A stretch of 64,000 nucleotides of DNA from Mycobacterium sp. BK086. Lineage in GTDB: Bacteria > Actinomycetota > Actinomycetes > Mycobacteriales > Mycobacteriaceae. The stretch spans positions 1,860,001 to 1,924,000 of the forward strand of contig SNWL01000003.1 of assembly GCA_004362315.1 (NCBI GenBank). Reading direction: 5' to 3'. The notes under the pieces were generated by a model. That model saw nothing but the letters and a program-made list of their open reading frames with translations, searched no databases and was not told the origin of the DNA. This document shows, in pieces, positions 1 through 8,754 of this stretch. Every line of letters starts with the position of its first letter. The first letter of the stretch is position 1. A program made the position numbers and the translations under genes.

Positions 1-25
1 ATTCAAGTCGCGTCAGGAGCATCTC

Positions 26-655
26 GTGAGCACTAATAAGCCCAGTTCAGATCGCCGTAAGGCGCCACAGCAGGCACGCTCCCGTGACATGGTCGCAAAA
101 ATTGTCTCGACGACCGCGATGTTGCTGCACAAGCACGCGCCCGAGGAGATCACGACCAATCTGATCGCCGATAAAGCGGGCATCAGCAAGGGGTCGATCT
201 ATCAGTACTTCGCGAACAAAGATCAAATGATCAATGCCGCGGTGGAGCAGATCGCCGCTCAACAGGCTCCCGCGATCGAGGAGATGCTGCGGGCCAACAC
301 ACTGGAGCGGCCGGAGTCGGCGATGGAGTCTGCGATCGACATGCTCATCGACTTCACGATCGCCAATCGCCGGCTGATCCGCTACATCGCCGAGCGACCC
401 GAGCACGTCCGCGCATTCGAGAACGTTTCGGGGCTCAACGCCACCCTGCTGGCGATGACCAGGCTGCACATGACCCACTACCGCAGCCAGTACCGCGACG
501 AGCTGAGCACCAGCGCACTGGCATGGCTGTTCTTCAACATGGCCGTGGCAACGACGATGCGTTACATCGAATCCGACGATCCGATCAGTCTCGACGAGCT
601 GAGGGCCGGACTGAAATTCGCGTCGGCCGGCCTTCTGGCCGGCGGGAGCGACTAG
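26..655 (+). CDS. TetR/AcrR-family transcriptional regulator
   Basis: A 209-aa protein with an N-terminal TetR helix-turn-helix at about residues 43-62 (TTNLIADKAGISKGSIYQYF) followed by a helical ligand-binding region. The GTG start at 26 follows an AGGAG at 16-20, which supports it. Its stop overlaps the stop of the convergent CoA-transferase gene, so the two run tail to tail. It may control the neighbouring catabolic operon or genes to the left of the window. The ligand is unknown; the family call is secure. Confidence 0.9.
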   Translation: MSTNKPSSDRRKAPQQARSRDMVAKIVSTTAMLLHKHAPEEITTNLIADKAGISKGSIYQYFANKDQMINAAVEQIAAQQAPAIEEMLRANTLERPESAMESAIDMLIDFTIANRRLIRYIAERPEHVRAFENVSGLNATLLAMTRLHMTHYRSQYRDELSTSALAWLFFNMAVATTMRYIESDDPISLDELRAGLKFASAGLLAGGSD

Positions 656-1878
656 CCACCCGCGATGATGCGCGCTTCCCGCAGTTCGCTCTCCTGATCA
701 GACCGCCCCAGCCGCCCCAGCACATCCGTGGTGTGCTGGCCCAAAGCTGGTGCGGGCCCGGCCAATTGAGCGGGGGTGGAATCAAACAGCGCCGGATGCC
801 GCGGGATACGGGTGCGCCCCACCACGGGATCGTCCGCCTCGACGAACAACCCCATCTCGATGGCGTGCGGGTCATCAGGCAGTTCGTGAGGCGGCACGAT
901 CATGGCGAAGGGCACATCTTCGGCCTCAAAACGCGCGGTGGCCTCTTCCACGGTGAGCTTCTCCGCACCCGCGTAGCAGGACTTCATGATCTCAGCCATC
1001 AACGGCCGGTGCTGATTTCGAAGATCAGCGGTCGCCAGCCGCGGATCATCCGACCCGGGAGCCTCCAGCGCGCGGCACATTCCGGTGAAGTCGGAGTCCG
1101 AGATCGGCGTCACCACACCCCACCCGTCGATGAAGCGGAAGGGCTTGAAGCCCTGCGTGAAGCTCGAGGGCTGCGACCCGTCGGAATCGAGCAGCACTTC
1201 GTTGCCGGTGGCGTCGGCCCACAGGAACGACACCACCGCGTCGACCATCGAGACGTGAACATGTTGTCCGCCACGGCCATTGGCTCGAGCCAACAGTGCC
1301 GCCGTGACCGCCTGGCTCGCATACAGCGCGGTGACCTTGTCGGCGACCACCTGCTGCAGGAAGATCGGCGCCCCGTCCGAACCGGATTGACTCGAGGCGA
1401 CGCCGCCGTAAGCCTGAATCACCGTGTCGTACGCGCTGCGGTCACGGTAGGGCCCGACTTCGCCAAACCCGGTGAGCGACAGATAGACAACGTCGGGGTT
1501 GATCGCGACGACGTCGTCGTATCCCAGTCCCAGCCGTTGGGCCACGCCGGGACGGAAGTTCTGGATGACCACGTCGGCCTGCGCGGCCAGTTCGAGGGCG
1601 ATCTCCCGGCCGACGGCGGTGCGGACATCCACGGCGATCGACTGCTTGCCGCGATTGCAGACCCGGAACACCGCACTCAACCCATTGACGCTGGGGCCGA
1701 TCCATCGCATGATGTCGCCGATGTCGGGACGCTCCACCTTGACGACGTCGGCGCCCTGATCGGCGAAGAGGGCGCCGATGTAGGGGCCGGTCAAGGCGAT
1801 CGACAACTCCAGAACGCGGACACCGCTCAGTGGCCCAGCGTGTTCTTCACCCATCCTCACCCAAACCTCCCCAGTCAT
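652..1878 (-). CDS. CaiB/BaiF (class III) CoA-transferase family protein
   Basis: A 408-aa protein with the class III CoA-transferase fold: N-terminal GVRVLELSIALTGPYIGALFAD, then ADVVKVERP and FRVCNRGKQSIAVD. Family members move CoA between carboxylic acids. The ATG at 1878 overlaps the stop of the upstream enoyl-CoA hydratase gene as ATGA, which favours it over the internal ATG at 1854. It is the last gene of a six-gene leftward operon, so it probably activates the pathway acid or recycles CoA from an intermediate. The substrate cannot be read from sequence. Confidence 0.9.
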   Translation of the reverse strand: MTGEVWVRMGEEHAGPLSGVRVLELSIALTGPYIGALFADQGADVVKVERPDIGDIMRWIGPSVNGLSAVFRVCNRGKQSIAVDVRTAVGREIALELAAQADVVIQNFRPGVAQRLGLGYDDVVAINPDVVYLSLTGFGEVGPYRDRSAYDTVIQAYGGVASSQSGSDGAPIFLQQVVADKVTALYASQAVTAALLARANGRGGQHVHVSMVDAVVSFLWADATGNEVLLDSDGSQPSSFTQGFKPFRFIDGWGVVTPISDSDFTGMCRALEAPGSDDPRLATADLRNQHRPLMAEIMKSCYAGAEKLTVEEATARFEAEDVPFAMIVPPHELPDDPHAIEMGLFVEADDPVVGRTRIPRHPALFDSTPAQLAGPAPALGQHTTDVLGRLGRSDQESELREARIIAGG

Positions 1879-2690
1879 CGTCCGGTAAATCGCGGTGGAC
1901 GCTTTTCGCTGAAGGCCGCGAGCCCTTCCTTCGCGTCGGCCGAGCGCATCACCTCGACGACCAGCCGCTGCTCGATCTCGCGGGCGGTGGGCTCGTCGAG
2001 CCACCCGCTGGCCACAATCGATGCCTTGGCATTGCGCACGGCGAGTGGGCCGTTGGCAGCCACTTTCGCGGCGAGCTCCCGCGCCTTCTCCAGCGAGCGG
2101 CCGGTCGGCACGACGTGGCCGACCAGGCCGAAGTGATAGGCCTCCGCCGCCGTGAGCGGTTCGCCGGTCAGGATCATCTCCATGGCCTTGGTGTAGGGGA
2201 TCTGACGTTTCAGCCGCACCGTCGAGCCGGCGCCGGCGATCAGACCCCACCTCGCTTCGGGCAGCCCGAACGTCGCATGTTCTTCGGCGACCCGAATGTC
2301 GGTCTGCTGCAACATCTCACAACCGCCGCCCAGGCAGGCGCCGTTGACGGCGGCGATCAGAGGCTTGGCCAGTGACCGGGTCAGCAGCAGTCCGTCGGTG
2401 ATGACGCTGCCGCCGGATTTGCGTTCTGATTTCGGCTCCGACGTCTTGCCCGACGACCCGCGCACCATCCACCCGTCGGCGAGGTCACCACCGACGCAGT
2501 ACGACGAGCCCTCCCCCGTCAGAATCGCGGCGCGGATGTCGTCATTGGAATCGATCTCGTCCCACGCCTCCGCCATCAACGTGATCATCGACGGTGTCAG
2601 TGCGTTGCGGCGCTGCGGGTTGTTCATGGTCAGCACGACGACGTTGCCGTCGCGTTCGACTTTCAGGTGTGGCTCATCAGCCGAATTCAT
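1875..2690 (-). CDS. Enoyl-CoA hydratase/isomerase (crotonase) family protein
   Basis: A 271-aa crotonase-fold protein. It opens with LTMNNPQRRNAL and has the oxyanion-hole loops SSYCVGGDLADG and AVNGACLGGGCEML. Glu residues in the usual catalytic region are present but I cannot assign specificity. It probably hydrates or cleaves an acyl-CoA intermediate. The start lies 14 bases after the amidohydrolase stop and the end is ATGA-coupled to the CoA transferase, so it is inside one operon. Confidence 0.9.
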   Translation of the reverse strand: MNSADEPHLKVERDGNVVVLTMNNPQRRNALTPSMITLMAEAWDEIDSNDDIRAAILTGEGSSYCVGGDLADGWMVRGSSGKTSEPKSERKSGGSVITDGLLLTRSLAKPLIAAVNGACLGGGCEMLQQTDIRVAEEHATFGLPEARWGLIAGAGSTVRLKRQIPYTKAMEMILTGEPLTAAEAYHFGLVGHVVPTGRSLEKARELAAKVAANGPLAVRNAKASIVASGWLDEPTAREIEQRLVVEVMRSADAKEGLAAFSEKRPPRFTGR

Positions 2691-2704
2691 AACGACTTTC
2701 TATA

Positions 2705-3973
2705 TCAGTTCTCCACGAGGTCGGGAATCGGCTCCGCTTCGGTGAGCCAGTGGCGACCGGCCTGGCGGGCGGCCTCCCACTTGGGGATGCTCACCGAATC
2801 GTCCTGGCCCAGGTCTCCAGGCCTCGGTCCGATGCGCGCGACGAGCGGCGCCAGGGCCTTGCGATCGAAGTTGTAGATCTCGGCGGCGGCGAGTCCCAGC
2901 ATCTGGCGGGTCTCCTCGATCGGGACATCCCAGAACGTGTGGCGCAGCCACTTGCGGGTGTTGGGCCAGGTTCCCTCCGGGTGCGGATAGTCGTTGCCCC
3001 ACAGGATGTTCGAGACGCCGATCTCGTAACGCCGCGCCAATTCCCGACGCTCGGTCGTGGTGGCCCCGATGAAACAGTTCCGGTCGAAATACTCTGAGGG
3101 CGGCATGGTCAGGTCGCCCTCGAGCAGCTTGCTCATCTTCTTTGCGGAGTGCTCACGCAGGAAGCGGGTGTCCATCAGCCAGAGCAGATCGTTGGCCCAG
3201 AACGCGCCACACTCGGTCGCGCCCCATCGCAGCTTCGGAAAACGCTCGAATACCCCCGCCCACAAGGCAAACCACAGCGGCCTCGCGCCCCACCAGCGCA
3301 CCTCGGTGGTGTAGATGCCGAGGTGCTGTCCGTAGTCGGCGCTCGGGGCGGGGCCCACGTGGGTGTGCACCGGCATGTTCAGGTCTTGGCACACGGCCCA
3401 GACCTTGTCGTAGCGACGGTCGTGGTAGGCCGGGTAGTCGCCCCACAGCACCGGGATCAGAATGCCGCCGCGCAGACCGGCGTCGGCGGAGCGTTTGATC
3501 TCGGTGACCGCGGCGTCGACGTCGGCGAGGATCGGGATCACCGCGACACCGGCGCGCCGTTCGGGGCTGTGGCTGCACAATTCGGCCAGCCACCGGTTGT
3601 GCGCCCGCGCCCCGGCCATCGCTCGGCCCGGGTCCATATCGCCGGACTGTCCCAGTCCGGCTCCGAAGGGCGCGCCGGCGACTCCGGTGACCGCGTCGGC
3701 GTCGGGGAAGATGACCTCGCCGGCCACCCCGTCGCCGTCGAGCTCCTTGTCGCGCTGTCGGACGTCCCATCCGCCGGTGATGCCTTCACCATGTTCCTCG
3801 AACCATTGCTCGGCGAATTCTTCGTCGATGAAGCCGCCGGCCTGCGATGCCGCGAGTTTTTCGGCGAGGTAGGCCTCGAAGTCGTCCCGGTATTCGGGGT
3901 CGACGTATTCGCGATACATCTCGGTGGGGAGCTCGGCATGGGTGTCGGCGGAGATGATGAGATAGGGGTCCAT
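2705..3973 (-). CDS. Amidohydrolase-family (ACMSD-like) metal-dependent hydrolase, copy 1
   Basis: A 422-aa amidohydrolase-superfamily TIM barrel. It begins LIISADTHAELP, a variant of the first metal motif, has a His pair in MPVHTHVGPAP, and ends with ILWGNDYPHPEGTWP, the typical C-terminal D/H signature. Related enzymes decarboxylate or hydrolyse ring-cleavage products (ACMSD-type family). It is a paralogue of the gene directly upstream and is 14-15 bases from both neighbours. Paired amidohydrolases in one operon suggest a heteromeric enzyme or two consecutive steps; this is inference. Confidence 0.88.
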   Translation of the reverse strand: MDPYLIISADTHAELPTEMYREYVDPEYRDDFEAYLAEKLAASQAGGFIDEEFAEQWFEEHGEGITGGWDVRQRDKELDGDGVAGEVIFPDADAVTGVAGAPFGAGLGQSGDMDPGRAMAGARAHNRWLAELCSHSPERRAGVAVIPILADVDAAVTEIKRSADAGLRGGILIPVLWGDYPAYHDRRYDKVWAVCQDLNMPVHTHVGPAPSADYGQHLGIYTTEVRWWGARPLWFALWAGVFERFPKLRWGATECGAFWANDLLWLMDTRFLREHSAKKMSKLLEGDLTMPPSEYFDRNCFIGATTTERRELARRYEIGVSNILWGNDYPHPEGTWPNTRKWLRHTFWDVPIEETRQMLGLAAAEIYNFDRKALAPLVARIGPRPGDLGQDDSVSIPKWEAARQAGRHWLTEAEPIPDLVEN

Positions 3974-3987
3974 AACGGGCCTTTCGA

Positions 3988-5202
3988 TTACCAGGTACGG
4001 ATGGGGTCGGGCTCGAAGACGGTGCTGCTCGCACCTGCGGGTACCTCGGCCAGCGGCTCGGCGACCTCGGCCACCGTCGGGCCGATGCGATCGGTCAGGG
4101 GTTTCAGTGCGGCAAGGTCGAATCCGTAGACGGCTGCGGCATTCCCGCCGAGCATGGCCGCCACTTCCTCGGCCGGCACTCCGGAGAAGGTGTAGCGCAA
4201 CGCTTCTCGGGTGAAGAATCCGGTGCCTTCGAGGTGCGGGTAGTCACTTCCCCACATGATGCGATCGACGCCGATGTCGTGGCGCTCGGCGCATTCGACG
4301 GGCCGCATGAAGCTGGCGCCGACGTAGCACTGCCGGTTCCAGAACTCACTGGGTTTGAGACTCAGCGATCCGGCGGTCGGTCCGGCGAAGCGGGCGATCG
4401 CCGAGCCTTCCCGGGCGTAACGGGCCGCCGCGACGTCGAGTGAGTCGAGGGTCGCCGGGATCCATCCGGCGCCCTGCTCGGTGAAGACGACGGTGAGGTC
4501 CGGATGGCGATCCATGGCGCCACTGAAGATCAGATGCCACAGCGCGCGGTGGGCGAACCAGTGCGTCTCGTACACCCAGATCGCGAACGAGCTGCCCCAG
4601 CCGTCGAGCGGGCTCGGCCCGGCATTGCCGCCGTGGTGGTTGACCACCACGCCCGCCTCGGCGCACGCTGCCCACAGCGGTTCCCAGTGTTCGGCATAGA
4701 GCTGCGGGATGTCCCTGCCCGGCGGAATCCCGGGCAGCAGAACACCGCCGCGCAAACCGAGTTTCGCGATCTGCTTCACCTCGGCGACGGCGTCGTCGAG
4801 GTCTTCGAGCATGACCTGCCCCACTCCGGCACGCCGCTCCGGCGACAGGGAACAGAAGTCGGCCAGCCAACGGTTGTGCGCACGCAGGCCCGCGCAGCGT
4901 AACTCCAGCTCGTTGACGGATTGCGGCGGCGTCGCGGACAGGCTCGACGACGGGAAGAACGGCGGAATGGTGTTGGGGTAGATGACTTCTCCGGCGACAC
5001 CTTCGGTGTCCAGGTCGGCGTTACGCCGGTCGCTGTCCCAGTTGCGTTCGGCGTCGGCGTCGGCGAGGTCGGCGAATGGGTTGACGTATTCGGCTGCCCA
5101 ACTGTCGAATTCGTCCCGGAACACCGGATCGAGGTACTCGCGGTAGTCGAGCAGGTCGGCGCCGGCGTGACAGTCCGCCGAGATGACGGTGTAGCGGTCC
5201 AT
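3988..5202 (-). CDS. Amidohydrolase-family (ACMSD-like) metal-dependent hydrolase, copy 2
   Basis: A 404-aa paralogue of the downstream gene. It starts YTVISADCHAGADLLDYREY and carries VVNHHGGNAGPSP and IMWGSDYPHLEGTG, so the barrel signatures are kept. The start ATG lies three bases after the stop of the decarboxylase-like gene, showing tight operon packing. The metal-site His of motif one is present (ADCH). Reaction and substrate are unknown; decarboxylation or hydrolysis of a carboxylated intermediate is plausible. Confidence 0.88.
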   Translation of the reverse strand: MDRYTVISADCHAGADLLDYREYLDPVFRDEFDSWAAEYVNPFADLADADAERNWDSDRRNADLDTEGVAGEVIYPNTIPPFFPSSSLSATPPQSVNELELRCAGLRAHNRWLADFCSLSPERRAGVGQVMLEDLDDAVAEVKQIAKLGLRGGVLLPGIPPGRDIPQLYAEHWEPLWAACAEAGVVVNHHGGNAGPSPLDGWGSSFAIWVYETHWFAHRALWHLIFSGAMDRHPDLTVVFTEQGAGWIPATLDSLDVAAARYAREGSAIARFAGPTAGSLSLKPSEFWNRQCYVGASFMRPVECAERHDIGVDRIMWGSDYPHLEGTGFFTREALRYTFSGVPAEEVAAMLGGNAAAVYGFDLAALKPLTDRIGPTVAEVAEPLAEVPAGASSTVFEPDPIRTW

Positions 5203-5205
5203 GCG

Positions 5206-6009
5206 CTAGACCCGCGTCGGCTCGGGCCTCGGGGCGGCGAGCAGCGCGACGTCGTCGTAGCGCTGGTGCACATACGGCAGCAGCCAATCCGCCGGGACCC
5301 GTTCGGCGATCCGCCCGACCTGGACGGTGCGCCGTCGACACCAGGTGATCGACTTGATCTCGCGCACAACGATATCGGCCACCGGATCCAGCGGCGACTC
5401 CCCCAGTTCGAGGGTGCCGTCGATGTCCTCCAGCAGCTCGTAGTGCCGGTGGTATTCGCCGTAGACCAGGTGCGGATCGGTGATGCCGCCGCCGTCGGGG
5501 GCGCGCAGGAACTTGAAGTAGAACTCGGTATTCATCTGATCGGGCGGCAGCTGCGCCGGTCCGCTGATGCGGCCAGTGACCCTGATGAGCGGATACCCCA
5601 GCCGGGTGACCGACGCGATCACGTTGTCGCCGTCGCGGTCGACGGCGATATCGGCCAGTTTCTTTGGCTCGCCGAAGGTCTCGCGCCCGCCGGTGACCGA
5701 CTGTTCGGTGGACTGAGGCATGAACAGCGGGTAGTCGCCCAGCAGGTCTCCGTGGCGTGAGGTGACCGAGAACACCGCCGAGCCGAACGGCGGCCTGCCT
5801 TCGATCTGGACCCGCTGGAGCTGGATCCGCACCAACGGTTCGGCCGCCGGCTCCAGGGGCTTGGGCAGCACGGCCGCGACGATCTCCGGGTCGGTGAGGT
5901 AGGTGACGGTGACGGCCTCGGTGGCGATCGGTGCCTTGGTGGCGTCGATCTCGTGATCGACGCGAGCTTCTGGCGGGCGGGGACCGTAGCGAACTCCATT
6001 GGCGCTCAA
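5206..6009 (-). CDS. Acetoacetate decarboxylase (ADC)-domain protein
   Basis: A 267-aa protein of the acetoacetate-decarboxylase fold. GEPKKLADIAVDRDG matches the family stretch whose lysine forms the Schiff base, preceded by GDYPLFMPQSTEQSVTGGRE. The start is TTG at 6009, overlapping the SDR stop as TTGA; no ATG or GTG fits near the family N-terminus. Superfamily members may decarboxylate, or act as hydratase-aldolases without decarboxylating. It is the second gene of the operon, coupled to the SDR. Confidence 0.85.
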   Translation of the reverse strand: MSANGVRYGPRPPEARVDHEIDATKAPIATEAVTVTYLTDPEIVAAVLPKPLEPAAEPLVRIQLQRVQIEGRPPFGSAVFSVTSRHGDLLGDYPLFMPQSTEQSVTGGRETFGEPKKLADIAVDRDGDNVIASVTRLGYPLIRVTGRISGPAQLPPDQMNTEFYFKFLRAPDGGGITDPHLVYGEYHRHYELLEDIDGTLELGESPLDPVADIVVREIKSITWCRRRTVQVGRIAERVPADWLLPYVHQRYDDVALLAAPRPEPTRV

Positions 6010-6941
6010 GACTTTTCTCCTTCGGATTCGGCTGCTTTGCTCAAGACGTCGACCAGGTAGTCGGGCTCGCCCCGAGCCAGGATCGATGCCGCCTTCTTGC
6101 TCACGACTTGGTCGGACGCCGCGGGCGGGCCCATCATCCAGAAGGCGTCGGCCCGGAGTCCTTCGATGACCTGGTCGGCGACCGTCTCCAGGGGCGTGAA
6201 TTCGATATGGGCGCCGGCAGATTCGAAGCGGTCCACGACCTTGGCCAGCGTCTGATCGGGAGTGCGGCGTTCCTGGGTCGCGGCGTACTGCGCCGGCCTG
6301 TGCCGCCACGACTCCCAGATGCCGGTGTTGAGAAAGCCGCCAGGAAACAGGACATGCGCGCGCACGCCGGTCCCCGTCATCTCCAGGTGGGTGTAGAGGC
6401 TTTCGGTCAGGCAGAGCACCGCGGACTTGGTCATCGGGTAGACCGCGGTGGCCGGGCCGCCCATGGCGCCCCGGGCGATCGGCGCGAATCCGCCGTTGCC
6501 CGAGCAGGTGTTGACCACGTGCCCTTCGCCCTGGTCGAGCAGGATCGGCACGAAGGCTTTGATGCCGTGGATGACGCCGAGCACGTTGACGTCGATGCCC
6601 CAGCGCCAGTCGGCGAGGTCGTGTTCCCACATGTAGCCCTCGGAGACCGCGCCGGTGCCAGCGTTGTTGCACACCACGTGGACCGCGCCGAAGCGGTCGA
6701 GTGCTTGTTTGGCGAGAGCCTCGACCGACGAATAGTCCGTGACGTCGGTGACCACGCCGATGGCGTCGATGCCCTCGTCGGTCAGTGCTCGCGTCGCGTC
6801 ATCGAGCGGTTCGGCGAGGACGTCGGCGAGGACGACCTTCATGCCTTCCTGCCCGAAACGCCTACCCATGGCGCGGCCGATCCCGCCGGCTCCCCCGGTC
6901 ACGACGGCCACTTTGCCTCGAAGGTCGTTCATTGTGGCCAT
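6006..6941 (-). CDS. Short-chain dehydrogenase/reductase (SDR)
   Basis: A 311-aa classical SDR: cofactor motif TGGAGGIG near residue 15, NNAG, and the catalytic Y-x-x-x-K as YPMTKSAV. It oxidises or reduces an alcohol/ketone with NAD(P)(H). It is the first gene of the leftward six-gene operon. ATG at 6941 is chosen; ATG at 6932 and GTG at 6947 are in frame and also possible because no strong Shine-Dalgarno sequence decides. It diverges from the IclR gene across a 55-base operator region. Confidence 0.9.
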   Translation of the reverse strand: MATMNDLRGKVAVVTGGAGGIGRAMGRRFGQEGMKVVLADVLAEPLDDATRALTDEGIDAIGVVTDVTDYSSVEALAKQALDRFGAVHVVCNNAGTGAVSEGYMWEHDLADWRWGIDVNVLGVIHGIKAFVPILLDQGEGHVVNTCSGNGGFAPIARGAMGGPATAVYPMTKSAVLCLTESLYTHLEMTGTGVRAHVLFPGGFLNTGIWESWRHRPAQYAATQERRTPDQTLAKVVDRFESAGAHIEFTPLETVADQVIEGLRADAFWMMGPPAASDQVVSKKAASILARGEPDYLVDVLSKAAESEGEKS

Positions 6942-6947
6942 CGTCAC

Positions 6948-6990
6948 ATGGTCGCTTATGACACCGCAAGGAGTCGCATTATGCGACCAT
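6948..6990. promoter_or_regulatory. Palindromic operator region between SDR operon and iclR gene
   Basis: A perfect inverted repeat GTCGCATTATGCGAC lies at 6973-6987, just before the IclR start. A second, degenerate copy GTCGCTTATGAC sits at 6951-6962. ATGGTCGC (6948-6955) and GCGACCAT (6983-6990) also form an outer inverted repeat. The placement between divergent genes fits an IclR operator controlling both. Binding is inferred. Confidence 0.6.
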
Positions 6991-6996
6991 CGGCGG

Positions 6997-7881
6997 ATGG
7001 CTCCTCGTCCTTCGCCGCAGACCGAACGGGTGGTGAACCTGTTCGAGCATCTGGCGAGCGACGGGAGCCGCGGGGTGACGTTGGCCGAGGTCTCACGCCA
7101 TTTGGGCGTCCACAAAGCCAGCTGTCATTCGATGCTGTCGGAGCTGTCGCGGGCGGGCTGGCTGCTGCGCGACCCGGTCCGCAAGACCTATCACCTCGGC
7201 CCCGCGATGGTTCGGCTCGGCCGCGAGGCCGGCGGCCGCTACCCGGCATTGGTGCTGGCGCGGTCGGCGATGGCGGAGCTGTCAGCGGCGACGGGTGCGC
7301 ACTGCGTGGCGTTCTCGGTGGACGAGGACTACTCGACCGTCGTCGATCAGATCCGCAGCGTCAACGGCGGCGGGCACCCGATGGCGATCGGCACCCAGTT
7401 CCCGCACCGCCCGCCGTATGGAGCGTCTACGGTCGCGTGGGCGGGCCCGGAGGCGCGCGAGCGCTGGCTCAGCACGCTGCCCGAGGATGTGCGCGATCGC
7501 TACCGCCAGGCGATAGCCAATGCGACGCAACGGGGTTACGCGGTAGGACTGCATCTGCTGCCCGATCTACGACTGCAGGAGCTGGCATTGATCGTGCGCA
7601 GCGCGGAGGTTCGCTCCACGCGCTTGAGCCAGCTGGCGCAGGCGTTGACCGATGAACTGATCCACCAGGAGGAGTGGTTCCCGGCCAGCCTCGCGCCGGA
7701 CGGCACGTACACGGTGAGTCACATCGACTCCCCCATTCTCGGTGCGGACGGGTGTATCTCGCTGATGCTCAGTCTGGTGCCGAGCGCCGAGCCGATGAGC
7801 GGCGCCGACGTCACGCGGATCGGTGAGCAGCTCGCCGCAGTCACCCGCCGGCTGAGTGCGGCGTTGGCCGATGACGTGTAA
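6997..7881 (+). CDS. IclR-family transcriptional regulator
   Basis: A 294-aa IclR-type protein: N-terminal winged helix (QTERVVNLFEHLASDGSRGVTLAEVSRHLGVHKASCHSML, split here by description rather than as one motif) and a C-terminal effector domain from about residue 90. The ATG at 6997 fits the family N-terminus, about 10 residues before the helix-turn-helix region. Divergent from the catabolic operon across palindromic sites, it is the likely local regulator. IclR proteins usually sense small acids or aromatics; this effector is unknown. Confidence 0.9.
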   Translation: MAPRPSPQTERVVNLFEHLASDGSRGVTLAEVSRHLGVHKASCHSMLSELSRAGWLLRDPVRKTYHLGPAMVRLGREAGGRYPALVLARSAMAELSAATGAHCVAFSVDEDYSTVVDQIRSVNGGGHPMAIGTQFPHRPPYGASTVAWAGPEARERWLSTLPEDVRDRYRQAIANATQRGYAVGLHLLPDLRLQELALIVRSAEVRSTRLSQLAQALTDELIHQEEWFPASLAPDGTYTVSHIDSPILGADGCISLMLSLVPSAEPMSGADVTRIGEQLAAVTRRLSAALADDV

Positions 7882-7911
7882 CTCCTGGGCCGCTGCGGCC
7901 GAATACCTTTC

Positions 7912-8403
7912 ATGATGTCGACGCGTGCACTGGCCGTCTTCGCTATGGCGCTGCCCGTCGCGACTGCCGCACCGGCGCACGCCGATCCGCTGCCGGTCTT
8001 CTGCGCACCGGCCACCGTCGTCGACAATGTGTGCACCGCACGTCTGACGTCGGTGACCGCGGACGTCATCAACGGGACGATCACCGGCGCGCCCGTCGGT
8101 GGCGGGGCGCCGGTAACCCTTGCGGGACAACTGGATGTGTACCAGAAGTCAACGGGTTTCGGTGCTCCGTTGCCCGACGCCGTCCAGCAGTGGGACACCA
8201 ACATCGACAGCGTGAGTGGGCTCAGCGTCGACCCGTCCGATCCCGGTTGGTACGGCAATGCCAAGTCCCGAGTGTTCATGCCTCGGACGCTGAATGACCT
8301 TGCGGTGCAGTTCCCTCCGGACGTGTTGGTGGTCCGGTTCACCCCCGATGATGCCGCGCCGGGCACGTTCCGCCTGGTGTCGATCCAGCCGACGGCGCCA
8401 TAG
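7912..8403 (+). CDS. Small exported protein of unknown function
   Basis: A 163-aa protein with a Sec signal peptide (STRALAVFAMALPVATAAPAHA, cleavage expected after AHA near residue 25). The mature part is short and carries two Cys (VFCAPATVVDNVCTA) that could form a disulfide. Two adjacent ATG codons (7912, 7915) are possible starts. It follows iclR by 30 bases on the same strand and is convergent with the PASTA-like gene. No function is recognised. Confidence 0.75.
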   Translation: MMSTRALAVFAMALPVATAAPAHADPLPVFCAPATVVDNVCTARLTSVTADVINGTITGAPVGGGAPVTLAGQLDVYQKSTGFGAPLPDAVQQWDTNIDSVSGLSVDPSDPGWYGNAKSRVFMPRTLNDLAVQFPPDVLVVRFTPDDAAPGTFRLVSIQPTAP

Positions 8404-8433
8404 ACGCGGCCAGTCAGACCGAAGCGCGGGAGA

Positions 8434-8754
8434 TCAAGGGCAAGACTCAAGGTCCTTCTTGACCACGCCGAAACTGACTTTCGTGCTCTCGGTGAAGCTC
8501 GCCCCAGGTGCGGGAGTCGAACTGCAGACGACCCAATTCCGATCGTTGATCTGCATTCGCCCAAGGCCCGTCAAATCCGTCGAGCCGCTGTACCAGACAG
8601 CATCATTGGTCAGCGATTGGATAGCGTCTTGTGCGCCTTGGAGGTCCTTGCCGATCAAATTCGGCATGGTCCACGTCTCGGCAACGGCCACCGGTGCAAG
8701 TCCCAAAGCCGCGCCAGCTAGTCCGATCGCACCAAGGCTGGCGGCGACTCTCAT
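8434..8754 (-). CDS. Exported PASTA-like domain protein
   Basis: A 106-aa exported protein: signal peptide RVAASLGAIGLAGAALGLAPVAVA, then one PASTA-like module (MPNLIGKDLQGAQDAIQSL ... SSTPAPGA ... VSFGVVKK). PASTA modules bind peptidoglycan or beta-lactam-like ligands in kinases and PBPs. The ATG at 8754 overlaps the stop of the upstream Excalibur gene (TGATG), so I prefer it to the GTG at 8766. Two Cys in the mature part may pair. A free-standing role at the cell wall is inferred. Confidence 0.78.
   Translation of the reverse strand: MRVAASLGAIGLAGAALGLAPVAVAETWTMPNLIGKDLQGAQDAIQSLTNDAVWYSGSTDLTGLGRMQINDRNWVVCSSTPAPGASFTESTKVSFGVVKKDLESCP

Noticed and set aside
523-2136. Plus-strand 537-codon frame across the CoA-transferase and enoyl-CoA hydratase genes
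   Set aside because: Antisense to two clear enzymes and arginine/histidine-rich in the manner of shadow frames.
5931-7655. Plus-strand 574-codon frame opposite the SDR and overlapping the IclR gene
   Set aside because: The SDR and IclR products are clear on their own frames; this frame has no recognisable protein character.
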